10,526 bases of DNA. Origin: Methylotetracoccus sp. GTDB taxonomy: Bacteria; Pseudomonadota; Gammaproteobacteria; Methylococcales; Methylococcaceae. The position numbers and the translations under genes are program-made. This document shows, one piece after another, positions 1-7,622 of the stretch (position 1 is the first letter of the stretch; every line of letters starts with the position of its first letter). The notes under the pieces are model-generated. The model was not told where the DNA came from. It saw only the letters and a program-made list of their open reading frames with translations, and searched no databases. The stretch is taken from positions 1 through 10,526 of the forward strand of contig JALORT010000031.1 of the NCBI GenBank assembly GCA_025458755.1, read 5' to 3'.

Positions 1-307
1 GTCGATGTCCACATTCAGCCCGACGCGTCTCGTCACCAAAACGCAAACGAACGTTAGCCGCCGACTTGGCGAAGCGTCGGAACCAACCTGCCGATTGTCA
101 GCGGACACCCGGTGTCAGTGTCTTTACCGCGGAAGCCATTTGGCGTAATTTGCAGAAAGTCTGTCACGCGGCTGAGCAGCAAACCGGAACATCACGGCTA
201 ATTTCACCACGGGCCGCTTCCCTCGACGGGCGGCTTGCGGAGAGCCACGAAACGGTGTCGTTGGTCACGGCTGACGTTCAATTCCAACCATAGGGTCGTC
301 ATTTCCC
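1..307. other. Left-edge region with no supportable gene
   Basis: I find no convincing coding sequence here in either direction. A plus-strand reading from a TTG near position 66 gives 75 residues of low-complexity character with no recognisable family. The first 57 bases also read open to a TAG in frame 1, which is too short to identify as a gene end. In many Gammaproteobacteria pmbA lies divergently upstream of darP, so this could be the upstream region of such a gene. However, no PmbA-like peptide is readable on the minus strand. It presumably contains the promoter for the small membrane gene and darP, but I see no clear -35/-10 pair. Confidence 0.5.
104..116. repeat. Short perfect palindrome GACACC-C-GGTGTC
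   Basis: A 6-bp perfect inverted repeat with a one-base centre lies about 190 bases upstream of the first gene. A weaker pair, CCGAC (61-65) and GTCGG (76-80), lies just before it. The size and symmetry suit a dimeric regulator site, but no regulator can be assigned and chance occurrence is possible. Confidence 0.25.
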
Positions 308-490
308 ATGCCTTCCACGCTTGAAACCATCCTTGTCGGCCTTGTCGTGCTATTGGTGATTCTGTGGTTCCGCCCCGGCCTGCGGGGAGCCTTCGAGCGC
401 AGCCGCACGGCGGAACATCACTGGGGCGATCTGGTGCTGCCGATCGGCTTGGTCATCGGCTTCTTGCTTTTTCTGATACAGATCACATGA
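308..490 (+). CDS. Small two-helix membrane protein upstream of darP
   Basis: This encodes a 60-residue hydrophobic protein of unknown function. The sequence shows an N-terminal membrane segment at about residues 4-21, a short charged loop containing RPGLRGAFERSRTAEHHWGD, and a second membrane segment at about 41-59. That predicts a small inner-membrane hairpin protein. Its ATG has no strong Shine-Dalgarno sequence. The gene ends in an ATGA overlap with the darP start, which argues that both are translated as a coupled pair and that the small gene is real. From memory, similar short proteins with an LWFRPG motif occur in methylotrophic and sulfur-oxidising proteobacteria, but I cannot assign a role. 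The ATGA junction and the clean helix-loop-helix layout are the main support. Confidence 0.72.
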   Translation: MPSTLETILVGLVVLLVILWFRPGLRGAFERSRTAEHHWGDLVLPIGLVIGFLLFLIQIT

Positions 491-1041
491 TCGCGCGCGA
501 CATGCCCGAAGTGCAGGACGACGAATTAGAAAGCACGCTGCGCCCGAGCAAATCCGAACTGAAGCGCCAGAGTGCCGCACTGCGTGATCTGGGCACTGAA
601 CTGCTGCAGTTGGGGCGCGAGCAGTTGGAGCGGATGGACTTGCCGAATGAACTGTCCGCCGCGCTAAACCTTGCCCGTTCGATGAAACGGGACAGCGCTT
701 ACAAGCGCCAGACCAAGTACATTGGCAAACTACTGCGAAACATGGACCACGCGCCGATCGAGGCGCAACTCGCCGAGATCGCAGGCGAAAGCGCCTCCGC
801 CAGCCGCGCATTGCATCGAATCGAAGCTTGGCGCGACCGCCTGATTGCCGAAGGCGACACCGCGCTCGGTGAATTGATGGCTGCATATCCCCAGACGGAG
901 CGTCCGAGGGTGCGGCGTCTTATCGACTCCGCTCGACTGGAGAGGGAACGCGCCCAGCCGCCCAGATCGAGCCGCCTGCTCTTCAAGTATTTGCGGGAGT
1001 TGCTCGAACCCGACCATCCGTCGCGCGGGGGCGTTGGATGA
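487..1041 (+). CDS. darP: Dual-action ribosomal maturation protein DarP (YjgA family)
   Basis: This is a 184-residue member of the YjgA/DarP family, a cytoplasmic protein that associates with the large ribosomal subunit and helps late 50S assembly. The family core is clear: SELKRQSAALRDLGTELLQL, then an LxRMDLPNEL segment, then a KRQTKYIGKLLR block. The C-terminal half carries an HRIEAWRDRL helix and ends in a basic LLFKYLREL segment. The length matches E. coli YjgA (183). The frame stays open further upstream, but the ATG at 487 is preferred because it overlaps the stop of the small membrane gene and gives the family length. A second in-frame ATG at 502 would shorten it by five residues. The residues before the conserved core (MIARDMPEVQDDELESTLRP) are acidic. 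Confidence 0.93.
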   Translation: MIARDMPEVQDDELESTLRPSKSELKRQSAALRDLGTELLQLGREQLERMDLPNELSAALNLARSMKRDSAYKRQTKYIGKLLRNMDHAPIEAQLAEIAGESASASRALHRIEAWRDRLIAEGDTALGELMAAYPQTERPRVRRLIDSARLERERAQPPRSSRLLFKYLRELLEPDHPSRGGVG

Positions 1042-1053
1042 AAAGCCGATGTT

Positions 1054-1079
1054 GTTGGGTTACGCTTCGCTAACCCAAC
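1054..1079. terminator. Palindromic hairpin between convergent genes (probable bidirectional terminator or dispersed repeat)
   Basis: GTTGGGTTA (1054-1062) and TAACCCAAC (1071-1079) form a 9-bp perfect stem around an 8-base loop, CGCTTCGC. It sits 12 bases after the darP stop and 40 bases beyond the DUF2333 stop, exactly between two convergent genes. No long T-run follows on either strand, so intrinsic termination would be imperfect. The TTGGGTTACGCTTCGCTAAC core resembles a short palindromic repeat that I recall seeing in intergenic regions of many proteobacteria, so it may be a dispersed element that doubles as an mRNA 3' end. Confidence 0.6.
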
Positions 1080-1119
1080 CGACGCCTACCGACAACGACG
1101 CGAATGAGCCGATCGCGGG

Positions 1120-2181
1120 TTACCCCTGCTGCAAGAGATTGCGCAGGTCGATGGTCGCGGCGTTGGCGCGGGCGATGTAGTTGGCTAGCGTCAGGGAGTA
1201 GTTGGCGAAAATCCCGAAGCCGCCGCCATTCAGAATGATCGGACTGAGAAACGGCGCCTGTCCTGCCTCCAGCTCGCGAATGATCGACTGCAGCGAGACC
1301 AGCGCGGTCTTATTGCCGAGGATGTCGCGGAAATCAAACTCGATAGCTTTCAGCACATGCATCGCGGCCCAGCTATACCCCCGAGCCTCGAAAAAAATGT
1401 CGTCGATGCTCCACCACGGCGTCTTGGCGACCACCTGTCGTCGCTCTAACGGACTGGCCGCGTTCGGATTGACCTCGGCGGCGACTTGGGTCGTATCCCC
1501 GGCACTCGCGCTTAGACGGTTGGACAAGCTTCCCAGCCGTTTCTCGAGAATCTCGAGATACTGCCGGAGATTATCGGCCCGGGAGAAGAAACTGGCGTCT
1601 CGGCTCACCAGCCGCGCCCGGTACCGCTTCATCGCTTCGATGCCCTTTTGGTATTCCGATTCGGAGGAAGGCAGCTGCCACGAGGTATGATCGAAATAGA
1701 ACATCGGCTCCGCCTGCGCTAAGTCAGCATCCTCCTTAGACTGCGATTGCGCACGCGCGATATGGTTGCGTAACGCCGAGGTCGAATCGCGAAGAGCAGT
1801 CAGCGCACCGTATTCCCAGCTCGGCATGTTGTCTTCGAAGACGCCCGGCGGGAACATATCGTTGACCAGCAACCCGCCAGGCTTGTTCAGCAGCGTTTCG
1901 CCGATCTCAATGACGGTCGTCGCGTAGGTGTAACCAATGGGCAGCTGTTTGGCATCCTTGACCTTGGCCTCCTTGACGGCGGTCCCCAGCACATCGAAGC
2001 GGTCTGGCTCTTCTCCCCAATACTCGGCAATCGCCAGGAAAACGACGATGAACACGATGGACAGCATCGCAATCGTCCATGCGATTCCCTTCTCCCTCAT
2101 GGTTTCCGGGTGAAACGCGCGCACGATGTTCGCGGTTAAAGTTTTCAACCGGCCGGGAGGTTTCAGCGGCGCTGCTGCCAT
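1120..2181 (-). CDS. DUF2333 family membrane-anchored protein
   Basis: This is a 353-residue protein of the DUF2333 family, whose function is not established. A basic N-terminus is followed by one membrane segment at about residues 33-55. The large remaining domain is probably periplasmic and carries the family blocks LLNKPGGLLVND, FPPGVFEDNMPSWEYG, SQSKEDADLAQAEP, TPWWSIDDIFFEARG and ANYIARANAATIDLRNLL. I chose the ATG at 2181 because an AGGA lies seven bases upstream. A second ATG at 2187 is only one base from the same AGGA and would add two residues. The gene lies 64 bases after xerC on the same strand but has a perfect TATAAT in that gap, so it can be transcribed separately. It meets darP tail to tail. 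Confidence 0.9.
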   Translation of the reverse strand: MAAAPLKPPGRLKTLTANIVRAFHPETMREKGIAWTIAMLSIVFIVVFLAIAEYWGEEPDRFDVLGTAVKEAKVKDAKQLPIGYTYATTVIEIGETLLNKPGGLLVNDMFPPGVFEDNMPSWEYGALTALRDSTSALRNHIARAQSQSKEDADLAQAEPMFYFDHTSWQLPSSESEYQKGIEAMKRYRARLVSRDASFFSRADNLRQYLEILEKRLGSLSNRLSASAGDTTQVAAEVNPNAASPLERRQVVAKTPWWSIDDIFFEARGYSWAAMHVLKAIEFDFRDILGNKTALVSLQSIIRELEAGQAPFLSPIILNGGGFGIFANYSLTLANYIARANAATIDLRNLLQQG

Positions 2182-2203
2182 GATCATTTCCTGTGTCTCG
2201 AGC

Positions 2204-2237
2204 GTGGCGGCGATTATAGCCTATTTCCCGCCGCCAC
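2204..2237 (-). promoter_or_regulatory. Probable DUF2333 promoter: TATAAT inside a 9-bp inverted repeat
   Basis: On the minus strand a perfect TATAAT (plus-strand 2213-2218) lies about 30 bases before the DUF2333 start, giving a leader of roughly 25 bases. It is flanked by a 9-bp perfect inverted repeat, GTGGCGGCG (plus strand 2204-2212) against CGCCGCCAC (2229-2237), with a 16-base spacer. No good TTGACA-like -35 is present at 16-18 bases. Either the promoter is activator-dependent, or the repeat is a hairpin at the xerC 3' end and the TATAAT is fortuitous. A regulator bound to the repeat would cover the -10 box. Confidence 0.5.
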
Positions 2238-2245
2238 CGCGGGGC

Positions 2246-3148
2246 TCACGGGGCGCGCTTCTTGGCGCGCGGATGCGCCTTGTCGTAGACGGCGGCTAGA
2301 TGCTGGAACTCGAGATGGGTGTAGATCTGTGTGGTGCTCAGGTTGGCGTGTCCAAGCATCTCCTGCACCGCGCGCAAGTCGCCGCCCGATTCCAACAAAT
2401 GGCTGGCGAAAGAATGACGCAGCATGTGGGGATGAACATGCTGCTCGAACCCCTTATGGCATTGCCAGCGCAGCAACCGCGACTGTACGGTACGCGGCGC
2501 GATCCGCTGACCCCGCCGGCTCACGAACACAGCAGATTCCGTATCGCCGACAAATCCGACCCGGACGGCCAGCCACTGGTTCAACGCATCGGCCGCGAAA
2601 CGTCCTAACGGCACGTAGCGCGACTTCCGTCCTTTACCCTCGCGTACCAGCACCCAGCCGGCGCGCAGGTCGATATCCGCCAGGTTGAGATGCACCAGCT
2701 CCGACAGACGCAGACCCGAGGAATAAAACAGCTCCCACATCGCCGCATCGCGTACTTCTAGATCATCGGCCGGAGGTGGTGTCAACAAGCCAGCCACCTG
2801 ATCGGCATCGAGCGTGCGCGGCAGTACGCGCGAAAGCTTGGGGGCGCGCACCGAGCGCGCTGCGTTCACCGGCACATCGCCGCGTTTGAGCAGGAAGTCA
2901 AAAAAGCTGCGAATCGCCGCGAGTTCCCGATGAATGCTGCGTGCACTCAATCCCTCTCGATGTCGCGAGGCCAGATAGGCACGAACGTGGTGGCGTTGCA
3001 CCTCGCCCCAATGCCCGATGTTTTCGGCCTCTGAAAACGATTGAAATCGCCGCAGGTCCCTCGAATAAGCCGCTTTCGTATGCGTCGATCCGCGCTGCCC
3101 GCAGCTCAGTACGAACTGCTCGACCGCTGCGGCCGGCTCAATCGCCAT
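2246..3148 (-). CDS. xerC: Site-specific tyrosine recombinase XerC
   Basis: XerC acts with XerD and FtsK at dif to resolve chromosome dimers. The 300-residue product has an N-terminal SAM-like core-binding domain (about 1-95) and a C-terminal catalytic domain. All catalytic residues are visible and fall within a residue of the E. coli numbering: R147 in SSGLRLSE, K172 in GKGRKSRYVPL, H241 and R244 in HPHMLRHSF, H267 in LGHANL and the nucleophile Y276 in IYTH. The ATG at 3148 gives the normal family length (298 in E. coli). A longer reading from a TTG at 3181 would only add residues encoded inside the DUF484 gene. The gene overlaps the end of DUF484 by 11 bases, the conserved dapF-DUF484-xerC arrangement, so it reads as the distal gene of that operon. 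Confidence 0.96.
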   Translation of the reverse strand: MAIEPAAAVEQFVLSCGQRGSTHTKAAYSRDLRRFQSFSEAENIGHWGEVQRHHVRAYLASRHREGLSARSIHRELAAIRSFFDFLLKRGDVPVNAARSVRAPKLSRVLPRTLDADQVAGLLTPPPADDLEVRDAAMWELFYSSGLRLSELVHLNLADIDLRAGWVLVREGKGRKSRYVPLGRFAADALNQWLAVRVGFVGDTESAVFVSRRGQRIAPRTVQSRLLRWQCHKGFEQHVHPHMLRHSFASHLLESGGDLRAVQEMLGHANLSTTQIYTHLEFQHLAAVYDKAHPRAKKRAP

Positions 3149-3854
3149 TATCGAAGGGCTCGCGCTGCAGCAGTTCTGCAAGGCGGGAGGCTACGATCTC
3201 GCCCATCTGGGCCAGAAAAAAATTTCCCATGCCTGTCTGAAAGCGCTCAGCACATCGGCTGCCGATCGCCAGAAATCCTTTCAGGCCGGCGTGCCGCAGC
3301 GGAATCAGCGCATAGGAGGAAACGTCCTCCGCGGATCGATCGAACAGGCACCTTGCCTTGTCCGGACTGGGCTCTCCACAGACGGGCACCCCCGCTTCCA
3401 AAATGGGCCGTATCGGCTCGAGTTCAGCGCTGTCCGCAACCGCAAACAAATCCGCCACGCCCGTGGCTGAGCGTGGCGAGAAAACCCGGAGGGTACTGTA
3501 TTCGGCCTGAAACGCTTCATGCAGGATCCACCGTAGCGAGGCAAGTGCGTCATCTATGGACCGCGCATCGAGCAGCACCAGCGTCAGATCGTGAATTCGG
3601 CGAAAGACTGCATCATTGTCACGAGCGATATGGACGATCTCATTCAACTGCACCTGCAGTTTGCGGTTTTTTTCGCGCAGCACTTCGACCTGCTTCGCCA
3701 CCAGCGACACGGCGTCGCCGCAGGAATGAGGGATCTTGATGACCTCCAGAAGCTCGAACTGCTGTACGAAGAAGTCCGGATGAGTCCGGAGGTAGGTCGC
3801 CACATCCATCGCATCCAGACTCTCTGCAGCCCGCTGGGCTTGATTCGCGCTCAT
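3138..3854 (-). CDS. DUF484 family protein (YigA-like, GAF-like fold)
   Basis: This is a 238-residue protein of the DUF484 family, which nearly always lies between dapF and xerC; its biochemical role is not established. The N-terminal [13 protein letters not shown] motif (about 17-29) is the family signature. A predicted coiled coil follows, rich in [18 protein letters not shown] (about 55-75), and then a GAF-like domain from about residue 95 to 225 ending in an [17 protein letters not shown] helix. I placed the start at the ATG at 3854, which forms an ATGA overlap with the dapF stop. The frame is open further upstream inside dapF, but those 24 residues show no family similarity. No membrane segment is seen. 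Position and coupling suggest co-expression with XerC rather than a role in lysine synthesis. Confidence 0.9.
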   Translation of the reverse strand: MSANQAQRAAESLDAMDVATYLRTHPDFFVQQFELLEVIKIPHSCGDAVSLVAKQVEVLREKNRKLQVQLNEIVHIARDNDAVFRRIHDLTLVLLDARSIDDALASLRWILHEAFQAEYSTLRVFSPRSATGVADLFAVADSAELEPIRPILEAGVPVCGEPSPDKARCLFDRSAEDVSSYALIPLRHAGLKGFLAIGSRCAERFQTGMGNFFLAQMGEIVASRLAELLQREPFDNGD

Positions 3855-4681
3855 AATTCGATTTCGCCTCGAAACACGGTCTCGGCCGGACCCGTCATGA
3901 ATACCGGGCACCGTCTTCCGTTCCAATCGACATGCAACGTGCCCCCCGGCAAATCAACACGCACGGCCCCGTTCAGCAGCCCCCGCTCGATGCCGACCAC
4001 CACCGCCGCGCAAGCCCCGCTGCCGCACGCCAGCGTCTCCCCCACGCCTCGTTCGAATACACGCAGCTTGATATGGCCGCGGTCGAGGATCTGCATAAAC
4101 CCGATGTTGGCTTTTTGCGGGAACGCGGGGTGGCACTCCAGCAGCGCACCGAGTCGCTGCACCGGAGCCTCGTCGACGTCATCCACGTTCAACACCGCGT
4201 GCGGATTGCCCATCGAGACCGCCCCGAGCATCACCTGTTGCTCACCGAGCGCCAGCCGGTAAACCGGCAGCTCGGCCGGCACCGCCATCGGGATTTCGGC
4301 CGGCGCATGCTTGGGGACCCCCATATTGACCTTCACCTCGCCGTCGGTTTGGAGATGGAGCTCCAACCGCCCCGCTGCAGTATCGACGACGAGCCGATCC
4401 GCCTGGCTAAGCCCCTGTTCACGCACAAAACGGGCGAAACATCGCGCACCGTTGCCGCACTGTGCCACCTCGGAGCCATCGGCATTGAAGATCCGGTACG
4501 CGAAGTCGGCACCGTCCGCGCGAGGAGACTCCACCAGCAGAATCTGGTCGCAGCCGATCCCCAAATGACGGTCTGCCATCCTGCGCACCTGGCCGGCGTC
4601 CAAGTCAACGGCTTGGTGGACCGCGTCAATCACGATGAAATCGTTGCCCAGTCCATGCATTTTTACGAAGGCGAGCTTCAA
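3851..4681 (-). CDS. dapF: Diaminopimelate epimerase
   Basis: This PLP-independent racemase interconverts LL- and meso-diaminopimelate, the last step before LysA and the source of the peptidoglycan cross-linking residue. The 276-residue product carries the two catalytic cysteines, C75 in [14 protein letters not shown] and C219 in LACGSGACA, plus the GNDF motif near residue 12 and MGNPH at about 157-161. The product starts [15 protein letters not shown], so the start is most likely the TTG at 4681, five bases after the lysA stop. No ATG gives the right length: the nearest downstream one (residue 8) would remove the first beta strand, and the frame upstream extends into lysA. Use of TTG may lower DapF synthesis relative to LysA. 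The gene end overlaps DUF484 by ATGA. Confidence 0.95.
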   Translation of the reverse strand: MKLAFVKMHGLGNDFIVIDAVHQAVDLDAGQVRRMADRHLGIGCDQILLVESPRADGADFAYRIFNADGSEVAQCGNGARCFARFVREQGLSQADRLVVDTAAGRLELHLQTDGEVKVNMGVPKHAPAEIPMAVPAELPVYRLALGEQQVMLGAVSMGNPHAVLNVDDVDEAPVQRLGALLECHPAFPQKANIGFMQILDRGHIKLRVFERGVGETLACGSGACAAVVVGIERGLLNGAVRVDLPGGTLHVDWNGRRCPVFMTGPAETVFRGEIEL

Positions 4682-4686
4682 GTGCC

Positions 4687-5934
4687 CTACTCTACCCGCG
4701 ACTCGGCCGCAAATAACTGCCTGACCTCTTCGCGCTCCCGGACCAACCACACCCGATCGCCGTCGACCATCAATTCGGCGGGCCGCGGACGTGAGTTGTA
4801 ATTGGAACTCATGCTAAAACCATAGGCGCCGGCCGAGCGAACGGCCAGCAAATCACCGCCGCGGAGCGAGAGGTCGCGCTCCTTGCCCAGGAAATCGCCC
4901 GTCTCGCAGACCGGACCCACCACGTCGTAACGCCGCTGCTCTGCGGGCCCGTCCAGGCGCACCGGCACGATCTCCTGCCACGCTTCGTACAGTGCCGGCC
5001 GGATCAGATCGTTCATCGCCGCATCGACGATGGCGAAGTTTTTGGCTTTGGTCGATTTCAGATACTCGACCCGGGTCAGCAGGATGCCGGCATTTCCGGC
5101 GATGGCGCGACCCGGCTCGATCAAGATTTCGTAGTGGCAGTCTTTCAGTTTATCCAGCACCACGGAAGCGTAGTCGGACGGCTCGGGCGGCACCTCGTCG
5201 CGGTAACGGATACCGAGCCCGCCGCCGAGATCCAGATGATGCAGGCGCACACCCGCCTGTTCCAGACGCCTGCCAAGCGCGAGCACTCGATCGAGCGCGT
5301 CGAGAAACGGCGTCACCGAGGTCAGCTGCGAGCCGATGTGGCAATCGATCCCGACCACCTCAAGGTTCGGCAGTCGTGCCGCACGCTGATACTGCGTCAG
5401 CGCCTCGTCGACATCGATCCCGAACTTGATTTCGTGCAGGCCGGTCGAGATGTAGGGATGGGTGCCGGCATCCACGTCCGGATTCACTCGCAACGACACC
5501 GGAGCCCTGATCCCGAGATCGCCGGCAATCCGATTCAGCCGGTCCAGTTCCTCCACCACTTCCACATTGAAGCAGCGAATGCCGACCTCCAGCGCGCGGC
5601 GTAATTCGTCTTCCCGTTTGCCGACGCCGGAAAATACCACACGTTGCGGATCGCCTCCGGCCGCCAAAACACGCTCAAGCTCTCCGACCGAAACAATGTC
5701 GAATCCCGAACCCAGCCGAGCCAGGACATTCAGCACGCCAATGTTGGAATTGGCCTTGACGGCGTAACAAATCAAATGTGGCCGACCGGCAAAAACGCGG
5801 TCGAAGGCCCGATAATGCCTCTCGAGCGTGGCACGGCAGTAGACGTAACAGGGCGTCCCGAAACGCTCGGCGATTTCCGGCAACGGCACATCCTCGGCAT
5901 GCAGGATTCCGTCCCGGTAGTTAAAATGGTCCAT
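4687..5934 (-). CDS. lysA: Diaminopimelate decarboxylase
   Basis: This PLP enzyme decarboxylates meso-diaminopimelate to lysine. The 415-residue product has the fold-type III layout: an alpha/beta barrel with PLP lysine K60 in [10 protein letters not shown]199 in DCHIGSQ, the glycine loop LDLGGGLGI (about 234-242) and EPGR at 273-276. The C-terminal beta domain carries the active-site CETGDFLGK with C343, and Y371 in [17 protein letters not shown]. Length and motifs are standard and no lesion is seen. It sits between lptM (three-base gap) and dapF (five-base gap), placing both last-step enzymes of the pathway side by side. The stop of lptM (TAGGGA) is directly against the ATG and may serve as a close, suboptimal ribosome site, which suggests translational coupling to lptM. 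Confidence 0.97.
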   Translation of the reverse strand: MDHFNYRDGILHAEDVPLPEIAERFGTPCYVYCRATLERHYRAFDRVFAGRPHLICYAVKANSNIGVLNVLARLGSGFDIVSVGELERVLAAGGDPQRVVFSGVGKREDELRRALEVGIRCFNVEVVEELDRLNRIAGDLGIRAPVSLRVNPDVDAGTHPYISTGLHEIKFGIDVDEALTQYQRAARLPNLEVVGIDCHIGSQLTSVTPFLDALDRVLALGRRLEQAGVRLHHLDLGGGLGIRYRDEVPPEPSDYASVVLDKLKDCHYEILIEPGRAIAGNAGILLTRVEYLKSTKAKNFAIVDAAMNDLIRPALYEAWQEIVPVRLDGPAEQRRYDVVGPVCETGDFLGKERDLSLRGGDLLAVRSAGAYGFSMSSNYNSRPRPAELMVDGDRVWLVREREEVRQLFAAESRVE

Positions 5935-5937
5935 TCC

Positions 5938-6075
5938 CTACTTGTTGCTTTTGTTCTGATCCTGTTGCTGCTGTGTCTCGGCACCTTCCGGCGGCGGCAG
6001 GATCAGCGGTCCCTTTTGACCGCATCCGCTCACGCTCACGACCAATAACAGCGCTGCGAGTACATGCTTCGGCAC
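5938..6075 (-). CDS. lptM: Small lipoprotein LptM (YifL / LppL family)
   Basis: This 45-residue lipoprotein is easily missed because of its size and GTG start. It begins MPKHVLAALLLVVSVSGCGQ, a signal peptide with a lipobox ending in G17-C18, followed by the family hallmark CGQKGPLILPP. It ends in a short Gln/Asn/Lys-rich tail (ETQQQQDQNKSNK). LptM proteins mature at C18, are lipidated, and in E. coli assist oxidative maturation of the LPS translocon LptD by mimicking LPS binding. The GTG at 6075 is supported by a perfect GGAGG (6082-6086) six bases upstream, the strongest ribosome site in this block. The gene leads the lysA-dapF-DUF484-xerC series with only three bases before lysA, matching a conserved gammaproteobacterial order. 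Confidence 0.93.
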   Translation of the reverse strand: MPKHVLAALLLVVSVSGCGQKGPLILPPPEGAETQQQQDQNKSNK

Positions 6076-6161
6076 GAACAACCTCCGGCTCAGTACTCAG
6101 CGACCGGACGCTGAAGCACCACGATAACGATTCGCGAAATAACCAACCGTCATCATTTTAA
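6076..6161. promoter_or_regulatory. Divergent intergenic region between lptM-lysA operon and mutY
   Basis: These 86 bases must hold the promoters for both the leftward lptM operon and rightward mutY. The sequence turns AT-rich toward mutY (about 6120-6161). I could not find a convincing sigma70 pair in either direction. A 6-bp inverted repeat, TCAGCG (6097-6102) and CGCTGA (6109-6114) with a six-base spacer, lies just upstream of the lptM ribosome site. It could be an operator or a leader hairpin near the start of the lptM transcript. Confidence 0.45.
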
Positions 6162-7343
6162 ATGAAACAGGAATCCCTCGCTGGCTCACTTGCAGCGCGA
6201 GAACGGCTACCGTCCACCGCTGCGGATGACTGCGGCATTACAAAACCCACGGCCGCCCCCCCGGCGACACCCGGAGCCCCACTCCACGCCGAGGCATTTC
6301 AGCAAGTGGTCCTCGCCTGGTACCAGGCCTACGGCAGAAAGGATCTGCCGTGGCAGATCGAGAGAACACCCTACCGGGTCTGGGTGTCCGAAATCATGCT
6401 GCAGCAAACACAGGTGGCGTCAGCAATTCCTTATTTCGAACGTTTCGTAAAACGCTTCCCGGGTGCCGAAGCCCTGGCCCGATCGCCTATCGACGAGGTC
6501 TTGGCACTGTGGGCGGGACTGGGTTACTACGCGCGCGCGCGCAACCTGCATCGAGCGGCACAAATCATTGTGGAACGATTCGAGGGCCGTATGCCGGAAG
6601 ATTTGGCCGCATTGACTGCGTTACCGGGTATCGGGCGGTCCACTGCAGGCGCCATCCTCAGCCTCGGTCACGGACGGTCCGCCCCGATCCTCGACGGCAA
6701 CGTCAAGCGCGTCTTCTGCCGCTATTTCGGCATCGAAGGCTGGCCGGGACAGTCCGCAGTTGACCGGCGCCTCTGGCAACTGAGCGCGCAGCTCACACCG
6801 AATACCGATGCTCACCGATATAATCAGGCCATCATGGACATCGGCGCCACGGTCTGCGCACCGCGCGGCGCCGACTGTGCGGTGTGCCCGTTGGCGGGCA
6901 GTTGTCATGCCCACATGACACGGCGAACGTCGGAACTGCCAGTGCCGAAGCCGCGCCGTAACATCCCGATCCGGCAGATGTGCGCTCTTTTGTTGCACGA
7001 TGAATGGGATCAACTCTACCTAGAGCGTCGCCCGCCGACCGGCATCTGGGGCGGCCTTTGGTGTCTGCCTTTGATCGAGCAGCGCAGCGACCTTGACAGC
7101 TGGGCTGCTCGGCACCGAATCGTCGTGACATCGATTGAGGATTTGCCGGCACGGCGGCATACTTTTTCTCACTTCTCCCTAGATTATGTTCCACTTTTGG
7201 TCCGCATCCAGCGCCCTGTGTTCGGCATCGGCGAACCTGGGCAGACCTTTTGGCACCCTCGCGGCAGCGCTTGCCGAGTCGGACTCCCGGCACCGATTCG
7301 ACGATTGCTCAGCGAGTTCGGCTATTTTGATCCATCGGAGTAA
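6162..7343 (+). CDS. mutY: A/G-specific adenine DNA glycosylase MutY
   Basis: MutY removes adenine mispaired with 8-oxoguanine, preventing G:C to T:A changes. In the 393-residue product the conserved region starts at about residue 45 (AFQQVVLAWYQAYGRKDLPW). Catalytic E77 lies in VSEIMLQQTQ, the helix-hairpin-helix in LTALPGIGRSTAG (about 151-163), and catalytic D178 in APILDGNVKR. The 4Fe-4S ligands are C232, C239, C242 and C248 with C-x6-C-x2-C-x5-C spacing. A C-terminal NUDIX-like domain carries the 8-oxoG-reading FSH loop in HTFSHFSL (333-340). The N-terminus has about 44 extra residues compared with E. coli MutY, rich in Ala, Pro and Thr. The ATG at 6162 lacks a visible ribosome site, and no better ATG lies before the conserved domain. 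yggX follows after six bases. Confidence 0.96.
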   Translation: MKQESLAGSLAARERLPSTAADDCGITKPTAAPPATPGAPLHAEAFQQVVLAWYQAYGRKDLPWQIERTPYRVWVSEIMLQQTQVASAIPYFERFVKRFPGAEALARSPIDEVLALWAGLGYYARARNLHRAAQIIVERFEGRMPEDLAALTALPGIGRSTAGAILSLGHGRSAPILDGNVKRVFCRYFGIEGWPGQSAVDRRLWQLSAQLTPNTDAHRYNQAIMDIGATVCAPRGADCAVCPLAGSCHAHMTRRTSELPVPKPRRNIPIRQMCALLLHDEWDQLYLERRPPTGIWGGLWCLPLIEQRSDLDSWAARHRIVVTSIEDLPARRHTFSHFSLDYVPLLVRIQRPVFGIGEPGQTFWHPRGSACRVGLPAPIRRLLSEFGYFDPSE

Positions 7344-7349
7344 CCCGGC

Positions 7350-7622
7350 ATGATGAGACTAGTTCACTGCGCAAAATTCGGCATCGAGGCGGAAGGATTG
7401 GAAAAACCCCCTTTCCCCGGAAGAAAAGGTGAAATCATCTTCGAGACCGTCTCCAAGCAGGCCTGGGAGGAATGGTTACGGCTGCAGACGATGTTGATCA
7501 ACGAACACCGCCTCACGCCGTTCGAACCCCAGGCGCGTGAATTCCTCGCCCAGGAACGGGACAAATTCTTATTTGGGGGCGGCACCGCGATGCCGGAAGG
7601 TTACAAACCGCCGGCAGACTGA
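7350..7622 (+). CDS. yggX: Fe(II)-trafficking / oxidative damage protection protein YggX
   Basis: This 90-residue cytoplasmic protein has the YggX family layout: MMRLVHC at the start with the conserved Cys at position 7, EAEGL, FPGRKG, ISK-like VSKQAWEEWLRLQTMLINE, and GYKPPAD at the end. In E. coli and Salmonella, YggX protects Fe-S clusters and other targets from oxidative damage and influences labile iron. It follows mutY by six bases, as in E. coli, and MutY is itself an Fe-S protein, so co-expression is sensible. A GGAG (7337-7340) overlapping the end of mutY lies nine bases before the ATG at 7350. An in-frame ATG at 7353 is the alternative start. Confidence 0.95.
   Translation: MMRLVHCAKFGIEAEGLEKPPFPGRKGEIIFETVSKQAWEEWLRLQTMLINEHRLTPFEPQAREFLAQERDKFLFGGGTAMPEGYKPPAD

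Noticed and set aside
66..293. Plus-strand 75-residue reading from a TTG
   Set aside because: No family resemblance, rare start, no ribosome site, and composition does not look like a folded protein.
364..486. Upstream extension of the darP reading frame
   Set aside because: It lies in another frame of the small membrane gene, encodes no conserved DarP residues, and the ATG at 487 gives the family length with an ATGA junction.
2246..3148. xerC-like recombinase as an integrase of a mobile element
   Set aside because: Length, catalytic residue spacing and the dapF-DUF484-xerC context identify the chromosomal XerC; no attachment repeats or cargo genes are present.
3041..3739. Plus-strand frame of 232 residues opposite xerC and DUF484
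   Set aside because: It spans two real overlapping minus-strand genes and has a low-complexity Arg/Pro/Ala-rich product.
3932..4801. Long plus-strand frame (289 residues) opposite dapF
   Set aside because: It is a high-GC antisense shadow; dapF on the other strand has all catalytic motifs, and the antisense product resembles no family.
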